DNA of 64,000 bases from Streptomyces luteolifulvus (GTDB lineage Bacteria > Actinomycetota > Actinomycetes > Streptomycetales > Streptomycetaceae). The notes below the pieces were generated by a model. It was not told where the DNA came from, made no database searches, and saw nothing but the letters and a program-made list of their open reading frames with translations. Made by a program: the position numbers and the translations under genes. Each line of letters begins with the position of its first letter. Within the stretch, counting starts at the first letter, position 1. The stretch spans positions 62,001-126,000 of the forward strand of contig NZ_VZRB01000026.1 of the NCBI RefSeq assembly GCF_008806595.1. Direction: 5' to 3'. Shown here piece by piece: positions 10,159-18,305 of the stretch.

Positions 10159-11031
10159 TCAGTAGCCCTCGTTGTAGGGGTACTGGTTGTTCTGCTGCTG
10201 GTTGTACGGCTGTTGGGCGTAGCCCTGGGGGTACTGCTGGACGTAGGGCTGCTGGGGCGGCTCGGCGTAGTGCTGCCGGCCGTGGTTGCCGTACTGCTGG
10301 TGGTTGTTGTTCTGGGGGTCGTCGGTCGGCGGGATACGGCGCAGGCGGGTCGTGGCGTCGTCCATGAGCGGCGGCTGCTGCTGAGGGGTCGCCGGGGCCT
10401 GGGCCGCGGCGCGCTTCTTCTTGGAGCGCTCGCGCAGGTACTCGATGGCGATCGGCACCACGGAGACCAGGACGATCAGGACGAGGATCGCCTCGACGTT
10501 CTTCTTGATGACGTCGATCTGGCCGAGCCAGTAGCCGGCGAGCGTGACGCCGGTGCCCCAGGCCACGCCGCCGATGACGTTGTACGTGAGGAACGTGCGG
10601 TACTTCATACGGCCGGCGCCCGCCACGATGGGCGCGAACGTGCGGACGATCGGCACGAAACGGGCCAGGACGATCGCCTTGGGGCCGTACCTCTCCATGA
10701 ACTCGTGGGCCTTGTCCAGGTTCTCCTGTTTGAAGAGCCTGGAGTTCGGCCGGTTGAAGATCTTCGGGCCGAAGAACTTGCCGATCATGTAGCCCACCTG
10801 GTCACCGAGGACGGCGGCCAGCACGATCAGGAAGCAGACGAGCCACAGCGGCTGGCTGATGTACTGCCCCTGGGCCACGAACAGGCCCGCGGTGAACAGC
10901 AGCGAGTCGCCCGGCAGGAAGGCGAAGAGCCCCGACTCGGCGAAGACGATCAGCAGGATGCCGGCCAGGCTGAAGGTCTCGATCAGATAGTCGGGACTGA
11001 TCCACTCGGGGCCGAGCGCAAGGGTGGTCAC
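10159..11031 (-). CDS. DedA family (SNARE-associated/VTT) membrane protein
   Basis: This 290-aa protein carries the DedA core: GLFAFLPGDSLLFTAG, the conserved charged stretch ARFVPIVRTFAPIVAGAGRM and GGVAWGTGVTLAGYWLG. DedA proteins act in membrane lipid homeostasis, probably as lipid scramblases or flippases. GTG 11031 (VTTLALGPEWIS) is preferred over the longer frame to 11244, which would extend across the intergenic region. The last about 75 residues form a low-complexity Gln/Tyr/Asn/Pro-rich tail (QQPYNQQQNNQYPYNEGY), which is unusual beside the compact core and may be disordered or self-associating. Confidence 0.9.
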   Translation of the reverse strand: MTTLALGPEWISPDYLIETFSLAGILLIVFAESGLFAFLPGDSLLFTAGLFVAQGQYISQPLWLVCFLIVLAAVLGDQVGYMIGKFFGPKIFNRPNSRLFKQENLDKAHEFMERYGPKAIVLARFVPIVRTFAPIVAGAGRMKYRTFLTYNVIGGVAWGTGVTLAGYWLGQIDVIKKNVEAILVLIVLVSVVPIAIEYLRERSKKKRAAAQAPATPQQQPPLMDDATTRLRRIPPTDDPQNNNHQQYGNHGRQHYAEPPQQPYVQQYPQGYAQQPYNQQQNNQYPYNEGY

Positions 11032-11163
11032 GGGTTTGTGGCTCCTGCTGGGAAGGCGGGCTGGGTCGGGCTGCCCCAAAAGTATCAACGCGGCACCGGG
11101 GGCCCAGGTTCCAATGGCTCTCCCAGGATGCACTGTGCCCCTGCTGGGACAAAGCTGAGAGCC

Positions 11164-11529
11164 ATGAGCATCGAAGAGTACGGCGGCGGTCAGGGCCCCG
11201 AGCCCGACGTCCTCGTAGTGACCACGAACGACGTACCCGGCCACCGTGTGCAGTCGGTCCTCGGTGAGGTCTTCGGGCTGACCGTGCGCTCACGGCACCT
11301 GGGCAGCCAGATCGGCGCGGGTCTGAAGTCGATGATCGGCGGTGAGCTCAAGGGGCTCACCAAGACGCTGGTGCAGACCCGGAACCAGGCCATGGAGCGG
11401 CTCGTCGAGCAGGCACGCGCGCGGGGCGCGAACGCCGTGCTGATGTTCCGCTTCGACGTCACCGAGGCGGCCGACGTGGGCACGGAGGTGTGCGCGTACG
11501 GCACGGCGGTGGTCCTGGCCCGGGAGTAG
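11164..11529 (+). CDS. YbjQ/UPF0145 family protein
   Basis: This 121-aa protein matches the YbjQ (putative heavy-metal-binding) family: VVTTNDVPGHRV near the start, the GLTVRSRHLGSQIGAGLKS segment, ERLVEQARARGANAVLMFRFD, and a final EVCAYGTAVVL strand. Family members form ring-shaped pentamers. Their biochemical role is unsettled. The gene is divergent from the DedA gene and convergent with the MerR gene. It starts with ATG at 11164. Confidence 0.88.
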   Translation: MSIEEYGGGQGPEPDVLVVTTNDVPGHRVQSVLGEVFGLTVRSRHLGSQIGAGLKSMIGGELKGLTKTLVQTRNQAMERLVEQARARGANAVLMFRFDVTEAADVGTEVCAYGTAVVLARE

Positions 11530-11549
11530 CCCTCTCCCGGACCGGGTTC

Positions 11550-12320
11550 CTACGCGGTCCTGCGGGCGGCGTTGGCCAGGATCGCCTCCTTGAGGTGTTC
11601 GGCGAGGCCGGGGCGCACGGCGTCGTAGTGGGCCTTGAAGCGGTCGTCGGCGACGTACATCTCGGCCAGGCCCGTGTGGAGTTCGTACGAGCACGCGTAG
11701 AACCATGTGCAGATGTGCTGCCGGTGTTCCTCGGCCAGGTCCGTCGCCGCGTCGCCGGACGGCGGCTCACCGGCGTCCACGAGGGCGGCGTAGCGCTCGC
11801 CCCACGCGGCCGCTTCGGCCTGCAGGCGTTTCCAGTCGTCCTTGGTGTAGCGGGCGACCCGGCGCTGCGACTCGGCGTAGGGCTCGGTACCGCCCCAGCG
11901 CTGCTCCGCCTCCTGCGCGTACTGCTCGGGGTTCTGGTCGCCGAAGACCTCGAACCTCTCCTCGGGCGTGAGGTTGATGCCCATCGTGCGTGCCTCCATG
12001 GCGTGCTCCACGGCCGCCGCCATCTTCTGCAGCTTCTCGATCCGGGCGGTCAGCAGTTCGTGCTGGCGGCGCAGGTGCGCGCGCGGGTCTGCTCTTCCGG
12101 TGGCCTGATCGTCGAGCAGGGCGGCGACCTCTTCGAGCGGGAAGCCGAGCTCCCGGTAGAACAGGATCTGCTGCAGCCGGTCGAGGTCGGCGTCGTTGTA
12201 GCGCCGGTGGCCCGCGTGGCTGCGCTCACTCGGGGCGAGCAGGCCGATGTCGTCGTAGTGGTGCAGGGTGCGCACCGTGACCCCGGCGAAGCCGGCGACC
12301 TGTCCCACGGAGTAGCTCAC
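11550..12320 (-). CDS. tipA: MerR family thiopeptide-responsive regulator, TipA type
   Basis: This 256-aa protein has an N-terminal MerR winged helix (VSYSVGQVAGFAGVTVRTLHHYDDIGLL), a dimerisation coiled coil (about 75-110) and a C-terminal TipAS drug-sensing domain (from about 113, MGINLTPEERFEVFG). TipAL binds thiopeptide antibiotics covalently and activates its own promoter. Here ATG 11984, codon 113, has GGAGG 8 bases upstream, so a separate short TipAS-like product is likely, as in S. lividans. The TipAS cysteine that captures thiostrepton is in the C-terminal domain; CTWFYACSYELH holds candidate cysteines. GTG 12320 is preceded by GGGAG, and a longer frame to 12380 would include the promoter. 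Confidence 0.92.
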   Translation of the reverse strand: MSYSVGQVAGFAGVTVRTLHHYDDIGLLAPSERSHAGHRRYNDADLDRLQQILFYRELGFPLEEVAALLDDQATGRADPRAHLRRQHELLTARIEKLQKMAAAVEHAMEARTMGINLTPEERFEVFGDQNPEQYAQEAEQRWGGTEPYAESQRRVARYTKDDWKRLQAEAAAWGERYAALVDAGEPPSGDAATDLAEEHRQHICTWFYACSYELHTGLAEMYVADDRFKAHYDAVRPGLAEHLKEAILANAARRTA

Positions 12321-12349
12321 TTCGTCCGCTCCCTTCTCGGTACGACTCC

Positions 12350-12380
12350 ACGCTGACGCCTCACGCCACGTGAGGTGCAA
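12350..12380 (-). promoter_or_regulatory. tipA-type promoter with MerR operator
   Basis: On the minus strand a -35 TTGCAC (12375-12380) is separated by 19 bp from a CAGCGT -10-like hexamer (12350-12355). The over-long spacer holds a perfect inverted repeat, CCTCACG-CCA-CGTGAGG (12359-12375). A 19-bp spacer with a central dyad is the hallmark of MerR-activated promoters, and this arrangement matches my recollection of the S. lividans tipA promoter almost element for element. Confidence 0.85.
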
Positions 12381-12430
12381 GCCCGTTCACTCAAGATGTT
12401 CCGCCCGTTTTGCCCGCTTATGGTGACCCC

Positions 12431-13714
12431 GTGGCCCAGGACACCGCGCAGCAGGCGCCCACCGCCCCGGCGACCCCGGCGCGCGCCCTGCTGCCGCTGA
12501 TCCTGCCTGCCCTTGTCGTGGGCGTCGGGGCGAGTCTGCTGCTGCTCGGGGTGGAGGCGGCGGCCGAACAGCTCCAGGACGTGCTGTGGCAGGACCTGCC
12601 GGACGCACTCGGGGTGGGCCGGTACTCCGCGCTGTGGATGCTGGTCGTGCTCACCTCGACCGGCGTCCTGGTGGGCCTCGTGGTGTGGAAGGTGCCGGGG
12701 CACGCGGGCCCCGACCCGGCCACCATCGGACTGAACGCTCCCGTGCTGCCGCCCGCCGTGCTGCCGGGGCTGCTGCTGGCGACGGCCCTGATGCTGGCGG
12801 GCGGGCCGAGCCTCGGCCCGGAGAACCCGGTCATCGCCGTGAACGCGGGGCTGGCGTTCTGGCTGGGCCGCAGGCTGTTTCCGCGCAGCCCGGGGGAAGG
12901 GTGGGTGGCGCTGGCGGAGGCGGCGACGATCGGTGCCCTCTTCGGCACTCCCGTCGCGGCGGCGCTGATCGTCTCCGAGGCGCTGGCCGGGCGCGCGGTA
13001 CGGGGGCCGCTGTGGGACAGCGTCTTCGCACCGCTCGCCGCGGGCGCCGCGGGTGCCATCACCACCACCGTGGTGGCCGAACCGGCCTTCGACCTGCATC
13101 TGCCCCCGTTCGGACAGCCCGGCTGGAGCGATCTGCTGGCCGCGCTGGTGGTCGCGTCGGTGGCGGCGCTGCTCGGCATGTGCGCCGTGCACGCCTTCCC
13201 GTACGTCCACGGCGGCTTCGCCCGCCTCCGGCACCCGATGCTGGCGCTTCCGGTCGGCGGGCTGGTGCTGGGCCTTCTCGGCGCCCTGGGCGGCCATCTG
13301 ACGCTCTTCAAGGGGCTGGAGGAGGTCGAGGAGCTGGCGCGCGATCCCGACGGCTGGTCGGCCGGGGAGTTCACCACGATGGCGGTGGTGAAGCTCGCCG
13401 CACTGGTCGTGGCCGCGTCCTGCGGCTTCCGGGGCGGGCGGATCTTCCCGTCGGTCTTCGTCGGCACCGCCTTCGGCCTCGGCGCCCATGCCCTGGTACC
13501 GGCCGTACAGCCGGCGCTCGGTGTCGCCGCGGGCGTCCTGGGCGTGCTCCTCGCCATCACCCGGCAGGGCTGGGTGAGCCTGTTCACGGCCGCCGTCCTG
13601 GTCTCCTCGCCCGCGATCCTCGCTCTTCTCTGCATCGCCTCGCTGCCCGCCTGGCTGCTGGTCACCGGCCGGCCGCAGATGCAGTTGCGCGCGGACGGAA
13701 CCTCCGTCCGCTGA
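12431..13714 (+). CDS. Voltage-gated chloride channel/ClC-type ion channel protein
   Basis: This 427-aa protein has about ten hydrophobic helices and the ClC-like selectivity region GGPSLGPENPVIAVNAGLA. It also has the second half-repeat motif GFRGGRIFPSVFVGTAFGLGAH. It probably moves chloride or fluoride, or exchanges them for protons, across the membrane. GTG 12431 begins VAQDTAQQ, but no convincing ribosome site precedes it, and the codon at 12410 is an alternative. It is followed after 31 bases by the glutamate decarboxylase gene, so the two may form an acid-resistance pair. Confidence 0.85.
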   Translation: MAQDTAQQAPTAPATPARALLPLILPALVVGVGASLLLLGVEAAAEQLQDVLWQDLPDALGVGRYSALWMLVVLTSTGVLVGLVVWKVPGHAGPDPATIGLNAPVLPPAVLPGLLLATALMLAGGPSLGPENPVIAVNAGLAFWLGRRLFPRSPGEGWVALAEAATIGALFGTPVAAALIVSEALAGRAVRGPLWDSVFAPLAAGAAGAITTTVVAEPAFDLHLPPFGQPGWSDLLAALVVASVAALLGMCAVHAFPYVHGGFARLRHPMLALPVGGLVLGLLGALGGHLTLFKGLEEVEELARDPDGWSAGEFTTMAVVKLAALVVAASCGFRGGRIFPSVFVGTAFGLGAHALVPAVQPALGVAAGVLGVLLAITRQGWVSLFTAAVLVSSPAILALLCIASLPAWLLVTGRPQMQLRADGTSVR

Positions 13715-13745
13715 TCCCCCGTTGAACCTCTCAAGGAGGCACGAC

Positions 13746-15158
13746 ATGCCGCTTCACAAAGGTCCCGAGAAGCCCGACGAGCGCCCGATGTCCGTCAACC
13801 CCTTCTTCGGCGAGGCGAATCCGGTCGGAGGCATGACCGAGGCCCCGCCCAAGCACCGGCTCCCCGACGCTCCCCTGCCGCCGATGACGGCGTATCAGGT
13901 GGTGCACGACGAGCTGATGCTGGACGGCAACGCCCGGCTGAACCTGGCGACGTTCGTCACCACGTGGATGGAACCGCAGGCCGGCGTCCTGATGGCGGAG
14001 TGCCGGGACAAGAACATGATCGACAAGGACGAGTACCCGCGCACGGCCGAGCTGGAGCGGCGCTGTGTGGCGATGCTCGCCGATCTGTGGAACGCGCCCG
14101 ATCCGTCGTCGGCCGTGGGCTGTTCGACGACCGGGTCGAGCGAGGCGTGCATGCTCGCCGGGATGGCGCTCAAGCGCCGCTGGGCGCAGCGCAACGCCGA
14201 CCGCTACCCCGCCGGCGACGTCCGCCCGAACCTCATCATGGGGGTCAACGTCCAGGTCTGCTGGGAGAAGTTCTGCAACTTCTGGGAGGTGGAGGCCCGC
14301 CTGGTGCCCATGGAGGGCGAGCGCTTCCACCTCGACCCGCAGGCGGCGGCGGAGCTGTGCGACGAGAACACCATCGGGGTCGTGGGCATCCTCGGCTCCA
14401 CCTTCGACGGCTCGTACGAGCCGATCGCGGACCTCTGCTCCGCGCTGGACGACCTCCAGGAGCGGACCGGACTCGACATCCCGGTGCATGTCGACGGCGC
14501 GTCCGGCGCGATGGTCGCGCCCTTCCTGGACCAGGACCTGGTGTGGGACTTCCGCCTCCCGCGCGTGGCGTCGATCAACACCTCGGGGCACAAGTACGGG
14601 CTCGTCTACCCGGGGGTCGGCTGGGCGCTGTGGCGGGACAAGGAGGCGCTGCCCGAGGAGCTCGTCTTCCGCGTCAACTACCTGGGCGGCGACATGCCGA
14701 CCTTCGCGCTGAACTTCTCGCGCCCCGGCGCGCAGGTGGCGGCGCAGTACTACACGTTCCTGCGGCTGGGCCGCGAGGGCTACCGGTCCGTTCAGCAGAC
14801 CACACGGAACGTGGCCCGGAGCATCGCCGACCGGGTGGAGGCGCTCGGCGACTTCCGGCTTCTGACCCGGGGCGACCAGCTGCCGGTGTTCGCCTTCACG
14901 ACGGCGCCGGAGGTGAAGGCGTTCGACGTCTTCGACGTCTCCCGGCGGCTGCGCGAACGGGGCTGGCTGGTGCCGGCGTACACCTTCCCGCCCCACCGCG
15001 AGGACCTGTCCGTCCTGCGGATCGTGTGCCGCAACGGCTTCTCGACCGACCTCGCGGACCTGTTCCTGGACGATCTGAGCCAGCTCCTGCCGGAACTGCG
15101 CCGCCAGGACGGCCCCCTGGACCAGGAGAGGGGCGCCGCCACCGGGTTCCACCACTAG
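13746..15158 (+). CDS. gadB: Glutamate decarboxylase
   Basis: This 470-aa PLP enzyme converts glutamate to GABA and consumes a proton. The PLP lysine is K283 in INTSGHKYGLVYPG, the cofactor aspartate is in PVHVDGASGAM (about 248-257), and the GCSTTGSSEACMLAGMALK phosphate-binding region is complete. The length matches the family. ATG 13746 has AAGGAGG 7 bases upstream. Decarboxylation next to a ClC-type channel resembles the enteric logic in which ClC antiport balances charge during acid resistance. That link is inference. Confidence 0.95.
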   Translation: MPLHKGPEKPDERPMSVNPFFGEANPVGGMTEAPPKHRLPDAPLPPMTAYQVVHDELMLDGNARLNLATFVTTWMEPQAGVLMAECRDKNMIDKDEYPRTAELERRCVAMLADLWNAPDPSSAVGCSTTGSSEACMLAGMALKRRWAQRNADRYPAGDVRPNLIMGVNVQVCWEKFCNFWEVEARLVPMEGERFHLDPQAAAELCDENTIGVVGILGSTFDGSYEPIADLCSALDDLQERTGLDIPVHVDGASGAMVAPFLDQDLVWDFRLPRVASINTSGHKYGLVYPGVGWALWRDKEALPEELVFRVNYLGGDMPTFALNFSRPGAQVAAQYYTFLRLGREGYRSVQQTTRNVARSIADRVEALGDFRLLTRGDQLPVFAFTTAPEVKAFDVFDVSRRLRERGWLVPAYTFPPHREDLSVLRIVCRNGFSTDLADLFLDDLSQLLPELRRQDGPLDQERGAATGFHH

Positions 15159-15188
15159 GGGGTCCCTCGGGCGGCGCCCCTGAAAGCC

Positions 15189-15950
15189 CTACCGGCTCAG
15201 GCGCGCGAACCGTCGTACCGCCAGGGGGAAGAACACCGCCAGCAGTGCGAGGGGCCAGGCGATTGCCGCCCATGCGTGCCCCGGCTCGCCGCCGGGGCCG
15301 CCGAGCAGGTCCCGGACCGCCGTGGCGGTGTGGGACATGGGGTTCCAGCCGACCACCGTGCCCAGCCAGCCGGGCATGGACTCGGGGAGGGCGAACGCGT
15401 TGGACAGGAAGCCGACCGGCCAGACCAGGATCTGCACGGCCTGCACCAGCTCCGGTTTTCCGGCCACCAGGGCGAGGTGAATGCCGATCCAGAGCATCGC
15501 GAAGCGGAAGAGCAGGAGGAGCCCCATCGCCGCGAGGAAGGCCCCCGGCCCGCCGTGCGCACGCCAGCCGAGCGCGTACCCGACGCCGGTCAGCACGGCC
15601 AGGCCCAGCGCCGACTGGAGCATGTCGGCGGCGGAACGGCCCACCAGAACGGCCCCGTTGGCCATCGGCATGGAACGGAAGCGGTCGATCACGCCCTTGT
15701 TGAGGTCCTGGGTGACGGCGAGCATCGTGCCCTCCAGGCCGAAGGCCATGGTGAGGGCGAGCATGCCGGGGACGAGATAGCCGAGGTAGTCGCCGTGCAC
15801 ACCCCGGCCGCCGCCGACGAGGTAGCCGAACATCATCAGCAGCATCACCGGGAAGGCGAGGGCGACGAGAACCTGCACGGGCTGCCGTGCCCAGTGGGCG
15901 AGTTCACGGCGGGTCATGGTCCAGGAGTCGGTCAGCGCGTAGGTGGTCAC
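15189..15950 (-). CDS. ABC-2 type transporter permease (DrrB-like)
   Basis: This 253-aa permease has six hydrophobic segments and an amphipathic N-terminal stretch (RRELAHWARQPVQVLVALAFPVML). The ABC-2 signature is seen in GWNPMSHTATAVRDLLGG. Its GTG start overlaps the stop of the ATPase gene by 4 bases, so the pair is translationally coupled. DrrAB-like exporters remove antibiotics or lipids. The cargo here is unknown. Confidence 0.9.
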   Translation of the reverse strand: MTTYALTDSWTMTRRELAHWARQPVQVLVALAFPVMLLMMFGYLVGGGRGVHGDYLGYLVPGMLALTMAFGLEGTMLAVTQDLNKGVIDRFRSMPMANGAVLVGRSAADMLQSALGLAVLTGVGYALGWRAHGGPGAFLAAMGLLLLFRFAMLWIGIHLALVAGKPELVQAVQILVWPVGFLSNAFALPESMPGWLGTVVGWNPMSHTATAVRDLLGGPGGEPGHAWAAIAWPLALLAVFFPLAVRRFARLSR

Positions 15951-16903
15951 ACGGCCTCCTTCGTACGGTCGTCCCGTCCCGTCAGATGCAGGAACACCTC
16001 GTCCAGCGTGGGCCGGCGCAGGGCGATGTCCTCGGCCTCGATGCCGGCCTCCTCCAAGGCGCGGACGACGCCGGAGAGCGCCGCCATGCGGTCGGTGACC
16101 GGTGCGCTGATCAGACGGCGGTCGCGGTCCGCGGAGACGTCCTCCTTCGGGACGGGCAACAGGGCGACCGCCGCGCCCAGTTGTCCCGGGTGGCGCAGGA
16201 CCACGTCGATGCGGTCGCCGCCCGTGTCCGCCTTCAGTTCGTCCGCCGTGCCGTCGGCGATGACCCGGCCGCGGTCGACCACCGAGATACGGTCGGCGAG
16301 CTGGTCGGCCTCTTCCAGGTACTGGGTGGTGAGCAGGACCGTCGTACCGCCGCCGACCAGGGAGCGGACCGCGGACCAGACCTCGGCGCGGCCGCGCGGA
16401 TCGAGGCCGGTCGTGGGTTCGTCCAGGAACAGCACCTCCGGTTCGGTGATCAGGGACGCAGCGAGGTCCAGACGGCGCCGCATCCCGCCGCTGTAGGCGC
16501 GGACCGGCTTGCGGCCGGTGTCGCCGAGACCGAAGCGGTCCAGAAGCTCACCGGCCCGCACGCGCGCGTGCCGGGCGCCCAGGTGGTAGAGGCGGCCGAA
16601 CATCTCCAGGTTCTGGCGGCCGCCGAGCTCCTCGTCCAGGGCCGCGTGCTGGCCGAGCAGGCCGATGCGGAAGCGCACCGCCTGGGCCTCGGTCACGATG
16701 TCGTGCCCGGCCACCTGGATCCGGCCCGCGTCCGGCCGCAGCAGGGTGGCCAGGATCCTGACCAGGGTCGTCTTGCCCGCGCCGTTGGGCCCGAGCACTC
16801 CGTGCACCGTGCCGCGGGCGACCCGGAGGTCGAGCCCGTCCAGTGCCGTCCTGTCTCCGTACGTCTTGTGAACGCCTTCGACGGTGATCGCCGTGTCGGC
16901 CAC
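15947..16903 (-). CDS. ABC transporter ATP-binding protein (DrrA-like)
   Basis: This 318-aa ATPase has Walker A GPNGAGKTTL, the ABC signature YSGGMRRRLDLA, Walker B EVLFLDEPTTGLD and an H-loop equivalent in TTQYLEEADQLADRI. The C-terminal extension after about 230 is typical of DrrA and ends in LTGRDDRTKEAV. GTG 16903 has a strong GGGAGGGAG site upstream. Transcription starts from a promoter embedded in twin PadR-type operators just upstream. Confidence 0.93.
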   Translation of the reverse strand: MADTAITVEGVHKTYGDRTALDGLDLRVARGTVHGVLGPNGAGKTTLVRILATLLRPDAGRIQVAGHDIVTEAQAVRFRIGLLGQHAALDEELGGRQNLEMFGRLYHLGARHARVRAGELLDRFGLGDTGRKPVRAYSGGMRRRLDLAASLITEPEVLFLDEPTTGLDPRGRAEVWSAVRSLVGGGTTVLLTTQYLEEADQLADRISVVDRGRVIADGTADELKADTGGDRIDVVLRHPGQLGAAVALLPVPKEDVSADRDRRLISAPVTDRMAALSGVVRALEEAGIEAEDIALRRPTLDEVFLHLTGRDDRTKEAV

Positions 16904-16921
16904 GTGCCCGCACTCCCTCCC

Positions 16922-16982
16922 TAGTCAAACTTGACTACCTATGGAACGTAACGCACTCGAAGTGATTGGTCAAACTTGATTA
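16922..16982 (-). promoter_or_regulatory. Promoter with two PadR-type operators for the ABC transporter
   Basis: Two near-palindromes sharing TCAAACTTGA lie at 16922-16937 (TAGTCAAACTTGACTA) and about 16969-16982. On the minus strand the upstream copy supplies a -35 TTGACC (16968-16973), and 17 bp later lies TACGTT (16945-16950) as the -10. The downstream copy then covers the expected start site. A repressor bound at both sites would block the promoter. The adjacent PadR gene is the obvious candidate, and its stop codon overlaps the upstream copy. Confidence 0.8.
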
Positions 16983-17621
16983 GCGTGCATCTCCCGGATG
17001 CCGCTCCCCCGTCGCATACGGGTTCTCCTCGCCCTCCGCCAGCACCCCGACGAAAGGCTCGCCCTCCCCGGCGAACGTGTACGCCCCGCCCTCGATCCGC
17101 TCGATCAGACCACCGGTCCACTCGGCCTCCGCGTCGGCGGTGTGGACCCAGAGGTTCATGATCTCCCCGATGTGACCGAGCTGTTCGGGCCCGCCCTCGG
17201 GGACGTAGTGCTCGGTCACCGCGGAACGCCACTCCTCGATACGGCGGATCCGCTCCTTCAGAAGAGCCACCGCCTCACCCCGCGGCAGGTCGAGCATGAA
17301 GCCGATGGCCGCCGACTTGACGTCCATGTTCTGGTCGTAGGAGGTCAGCGCCTCGCGCACCAGCCTGAGGTATTCCTCGGTGCCCTTGCCGGTGATCTCG
17401 TACTCCGTGCGCGGCGGGCCGCCGGCCGTGGACGGCGCGATCTCGTGCGCATGCAGCAGGCCCTGCTTCGCCAGCTGCTTGAGCGCGTGGTAGATCGAGC
17501 CGGGCTTGGCGTTGGACCACTCGTGCGCGCCCCAGTACTCCAGGTCGTTGCGCACCTGGTAGCCATGGGCCCGCCCGTGCTGGCGGACCGCGCCGAGCAC
17601 GAGGAGACGGATCGCTGACAT
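16980..17621 (-). CDS. PadR family transcriptional regulator
   Basis: This 213-aa protein starts with a PadR winged helix (MSAIRLLVLGAVRQHGRAHGYQVRNDLEYWGAH split by normal PadR spacing; WSNAKPGSIYHALKQLAKQGLL; RTEYEITGKG). It ends in the helical Vir_act_alpha_C dimer domain. ATG 17621 is chosen because upstream sequence is out of family. PadR proteins near DrrAB genes usually repress the exporter until a drug binds, and the operator pair just downstream supports this. Confidence 0.9.
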   Translation of the reverse strand: MSAIRLLVLGAVRQHGRAHGYQVRNDLEYWGAHEWSNAKPGSIYHALKQLAKQGLLHAHEIAPSTAGGPPRTEYEITGKGTEEYLRLVREALTSYDQNMDVKSAAIGFMLDLPRGEAVALLKERIRRIEEWRSAVTEHYVPEGGPEQLGHIGEIMNLWVHTADAEAEWTGGLIERIEGGAYTFAGEGEPFVGVLAEGEENPYATGERHPGDAR

Positions 17622-17646
17622 GCGGTCCAGCGTAGGACCCCGGGCG

Positions 17647-18195
17647 TCACCCCCAGGAGCTGCCCTGCTCCTGTGCCACCAGCTCGAACGCGGTCTTCCC
17701 GTCCAGCGACTCCCGGATGATGTCGGCGTGGCCCGCGTGCCGGGCCGTCTCACGGATCAGATGCAGGACCAGCCAGCGCACCGAGACCCTCTCGTCCGGC
17801 GGGAACCAGGGGTCGTTCGGCAGCGGGAAGGTGTCGTCCAGGCTGGGGACCGAGCGGACGTAGGCCTCCGTCTCGGCGGCGGCCTTCTCCCAGTACGCGA
17901 GCTGCTGCTCCACGCTCTCGCCCTCGACCAGGACGAAACACTCCTGCCAGGTCGACTCGTCCCGGTGGACGGCCGGCGGCTCGCCCTTGGCGCGGGCGAC
18001 CCAGCCCTGTTCCACCTCGCCGACATGCTTGAGCAGGCCGGACAGCGAGAGGTCGCTGGCGCTGGGCTTGCTCGCGGCCTGCTCCTCGGTCAGCCCGAGC
18101 AGGGCCCGCCGGATACCGCCCCGCTGCTCCGCCAGGAAGGAGAGCAACGCCCCGCGCTCGTCGCCCTGCGCCTCTGCCCGCACGTGAGTGACCAT
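17647..18195 (-). CDS. DinB-like/DUF664 mycothiol-dependent enzyme family protein
   Basis: This 182-aa protein has the DinB four-helix pattern with conserved metal-binding histidines in LSLSGLLKHVGEVEQGW and LHLIRETARHAGHADIIRESLDG. DUF664 proteins are thought to be thiol-dependent transferases using mycothiol. No substrate can be read from the sequence. ATG 18195 is preceded by AAAGG. It is followed on the same strand by padR after 25 bases, so the two could be co-transcribed. Confidence 0.88.
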   Translation of the reverse strand: MVTHVRAEAQGDERGALLSFLAEQRGGIRRALLGLTEEQAASKPSASDLSLSGLLKHVGEVEQGWVARAKGEPPAVHRDESTWQECFVLVEGESVEQQLAYWEKAAAETEAYVRSVPSLDDTFPLPNDPWFPPDERVSVRWLVLHLIRETARHAGHADIIRESLDGKTAFELVAQEQGSSWG

Positions 18196-18245
18196 GACCG
18201 GCTGCCTTTCGTAGGACTTCCCCTTGCCGACACCGACAAAGCTAG

Positions 18246-18280
18246 GGGCCCTTGCGGTCAGCTTCAGTCCGCAAGGGCCC
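18246..18280 (-). terminator. Terminator after the aldehyde dehydrogenase gene
   Basis: Perfect 12-bp arms (18246-18257 and 18269-18280; GGGCCCTTGCGG and its complement) enclose an 11-base loop, 26 bases past the dehydrogenase stop. It should isolate that gene from the DinB-like gene. Confidence 0.88.
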
Positions 18281-18305
18281 GGTCCCACAAAAGACGGCGA
18301 AAGAC

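Noticed and set aside
12321..12380. 20-residue extension of the TipA-like protein
   Set aside because: It would translate through the -10 region and the operator dyad. GTG 12320 has a GGGAG site and the family's N-terminus.
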